Shown here: positions 6,431-7,130 of the stretch, piece after piece
Layout of the letters: each line of letters starts with the position of its first letter
Position numbering within the stretch: position 1 is the first letter of the stretch
Assembly (NCBI GenBank): GCA_937863945.1
Contig: CALMIB010000407.1
Span: 1-7,130 of the forward strand
From: an uncultured Longilinea sp.
Lineage (GTDB): Bacteria > Chloroflexota > Anaerolineae > Anaerolineales > Anaerolineaceae
Reading direction: 5' to 3'
DNA length: 7,130 nt
Made by a program: the position numbers and the translations under genes
The notes under the pieces: model-generated
What the model was told of the DNA's origin: nothing
The model's input: only the letters and a program-made list of their open reading frames with translations
Database searches by the model: none

Positions 6431-6479
6431 AAGGATAAAATGTGTTTATCGGGTGACAGCAGGTGAACAGGCAAGTGAA

Positions 6480-6812
6480 ATGGACAGCATGATTCAACCG
6501 ATGGTGCAGGAAAAACACTGCCCGGTGGAAGCCGTGGCGGCCGTGATTGCGCGCAAATGGGTTTCACAGATCATCCGCGACCTGGCGGGCGGGCCGATGC
6601 GCTTTGGCGAGCTGCAGCATTCGGTGGGGGTGAGCGCGCGAATTCTATCGCTGCGCCTGCACGAGCTGGAGCAGGAGGGGCTGGTGAGGCGCGCGGTGTT
6701 CGCCGAGATTCCGCCGCACACGGAGTATTCGCTGACGGTGAAGGGCGGTCTGTTCGTGCCGTTGATCGATGCGATGCGCGCGGTGGGGCAGAAACTGGCG
6801 GATGGCGGGTAG
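6480..6812 (+). CDS. HxlR-family winged-helix transcriptional regulator
   Basis: The 110-residue product has the full HxlR fold. An N-terminal CPVEAV motif (C14-V19) leads into VIARKW (22-27), the position of the usual IGGKW, then GGPMRFGEL (37-45), SARILSLRLHELEQEGLV (52-69) as the recognition helix and next helix, and a wing RRAVFAEIPPHTEYSLT (70-86). The C-terminal helix (LFVPLIDAMRAVGQKL) is the dimerisation helix. Length is normal for the family. These proteins act as cytoplasmic dimeric repressors or activators, several responding to electrophiles or oxidants through an N-terminal Cys; C14 sits at that place, but sensing is only inferred. ATG 6480 gives the typical short lead before CPVE. 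Its SD is weak (AGGTGA lies 13 bases away). ATG 6489 or GTG 6453 are alternatives. It lies 86 bases after the regulator's TPR half on the same strand and probably has its own promoter. Confidence 0.9.
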   Translation: MDSMIQPMVQEKHCPVEAVAAVIARKWVSQIIRDLAGGPMRFGELQHSVGVSARILSLRLHELEQEGLVRRAVFAEIPPHTEYSLTVKGGLFVPLIDAMRAVGQKLADGG

Positions 6813-6831
6813 CAACGAATTGATGAAAGTT

Positions 6832-6853
6832 CGTAGTAGCGACGTAAGTCGCT
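6832..6853 (+). repeat. Module A of an intergenic hairpin repeat, copy 1
   Basis: This 22-bp unit matches the reverse complement of 6954-6975 at 21 of 22 positions. It contains a 6-bp hairpin, AGCGAC-GTAA-GTCGCT (6838-6853), with a GTAA loop. Units of this look recur between genes in Chloroflexota from memory, but no copies outside the window can be checked here. Confidence 0.85.
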
Positions 6854-6862
6854 CTTGATTTT
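6838..6862 (+). terminator. Possible terminator after the HxlR gene
   Basis: The hairpin AGCGAC-GTAA-GTCGCT starts 26 bases after the HxlR stop and is followed by the T-rich CTTGATTTT. The stem is short and the T tract is interrupted, so this is a weak candidate. The same sequence is also part of the intergenic repeat. Confidence 0.3.
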
Positions 6863-6910
6863 GCGCGGTCTCCTGACCGCGCAGGTTTCCCACCGCAAAG
6901 GGCGCGAGGG
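6854..6910 (+). repeat. Module B of the intergenic hairpin repeat, copy 1
   Basis: A direct repeat of 6983-7040. It begins CTTGAT, holds a perfect 8-bp hairpin GCGCGGTC-TCCT-GACCGCGC (6863-6882), and ends in a CACCGCAAAGGGCGCGAGGG tail made of short GCG-AAG-like units. There is no credible reading frame here. Confidence 0.85.
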
Positions 6911-6953
6911 TGAAAGACGCGGGCGGTGGACCGTTGCGAATTGCGCCTGAAGA

Positions 6954-6975
6954 AGCGACTGACGTCGCTACTACG
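6954..6975 (-). repeat. Module A, copy 2, inverted relative to copy 1
   Basis: On the minus strand this reads like copy 1 with one substitution (GTCA instead of GTAA in the hairpin loop). Flanking bases also match in part (AGCTCG against AGTTCG). The hairpin stem AGCGAC/GTCGCT (6954-6969) is unchanged. Confidence 0.85.
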
Positions 6976-6982
6976 AGCTATC

Positions 6983-7040
6983 CTTGATCCTGCGCGGTCT
7001 CCTGATCGCGCGGATCTTTTCACCGCGAAGGGCGCGAAGG
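6983..7040 (+). repeat. Module B, copy 2, same orientation as copy 1
   Basis: The hairpin is GCGCGGTC-TCCT-GATCGCGC (6992-7011), one base different from copy 1; on plus-strand RNA this change gives a G-U pair, so the stem is kept. The tail reads CACCGCGAAGGGCGCGAAGG. Copies differ by a few substitutions and one indel. Confidence 0.85.
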
Positions 7041-7061
7041 GCGTGATACGAGCGGACGATG

Positions 7062-7077
7062 GCGGTTGGCAAACCGC
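7062..7077. other. Short hairpin in the intergenic region
   Basis: GCGGTT-GGCA-AACCGC is a perfect 6-bp stem. It lies just past the stop of the partial leftward gene at the window edge. No T tract follows on either strand, so I do not call it a terminator. Confidence 0.4.
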
Positions 7078-7083
7078 TAGTCG

Positions 7084-7130
7084 CTATTCCTGCAACTTTC
7101 CCTCGGCTTCGTCGATGGCGCGGCGGTCAG
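7084..7130 (-). CDS. C-terminal end of an unknown leftward gene, partial
   Basis: On the minus strand, the frame entering at 7128 reads DRRAIDEAEGKLQE and stops at TAG (7084-7086). Most codons end in G or C, the residue mix is typical of a helical, charged C-terminus, and the intergenic repeats end shortly before it. Only about 14 codons are present, so no function can be given; another frame stops at a TAG at 7077-7079 and reads less like protein. Confidence 0.4.
   Translation of the reverse strand, partial: DRRAIDEAEGKLQE

Noticed and set aside
6207..6479. Long N-terminal extension of the HxlR frame
   Set aside because: It overlaps the end of the TPR gene in another frame and crosses the AT-rich promoter region; HxlR proteins normally start 10-20 residues before CPVE.
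7062..7083. Intrinsic terminator of the partial leftward gene
   Set aside because: The 6-bp stem is not followed by a T tract on the minus strand.

Overview
The window is GC-rich (third codon positions are almost all G or C) and looks like an accessory stretch of a Chloroflexota chromosome, probably Anaerolineae- or Caldilineae-like. The taxonomic call is inference. It rests on three things: a secreted protein that ends in the residues FLPLVVR, a tail I associate with this phylum; a SARP/STAND regulator with a TPR tail; and intergenic hairpin-rich repeats of a kind common in these genomes. No RNA gene, CRISPR array, transposase or integrase is visible.

Layout. Positions 1-3112 hold a leftward (minus-strand) operon of three genes. 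First is an 828-residue secreted protein with about 14 repeats of a DUF5122/delta-60-type beta-propeller and an Fn3-like C-terminus (626-3112). Next is a 70-residue soluble small protein (369-581). Last is an exported protein (372 to the window edge) whose start codon reads ATA and whose frame appears to shift near position 80. Positions 3113-3231 are a divergent promoter region with an exact TATAAT, an SD and 11-bp direct repeats resembling a SARP operator. Positions 3232-6393 hold one large regulator: OmpR-type winged helix, BTAD, NB-ARC ATPase and eight TPRs. It is cut in two by a single in-frame TAA at 4885, exactly where the family usually has a Glu codon. Positions 6394-6812 hold an HxlR-family regulator behind a short promoter region with an inverted repeat. 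Positions 6813-7083 are non-coding and carry two copies of a modular hairpin element. The last 47 bases look like the C-terminal end of another leftward gene.

How the parts may fit together. The STAND regulator is divergent from the secreted operon and the repeats between them overlap a candidate promoter for each side, so control of the operon and autoregulation are both plausible. The HxlR regulator probably has its own promoter and acts on itself or on a target outside the window. Three single-base lesions (ATA start, frameshift near 80, TAA at 4885) suggest either decay of the locus or base errors in the assembly. The sequence alone cannot separate these. I do not see a clearly new multi-gene defence or metabolic system. 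The points most worth following are the stop-interrupted STAND regulator with its repeat operator, the ATAA gene junction, and the modular hairpin element.
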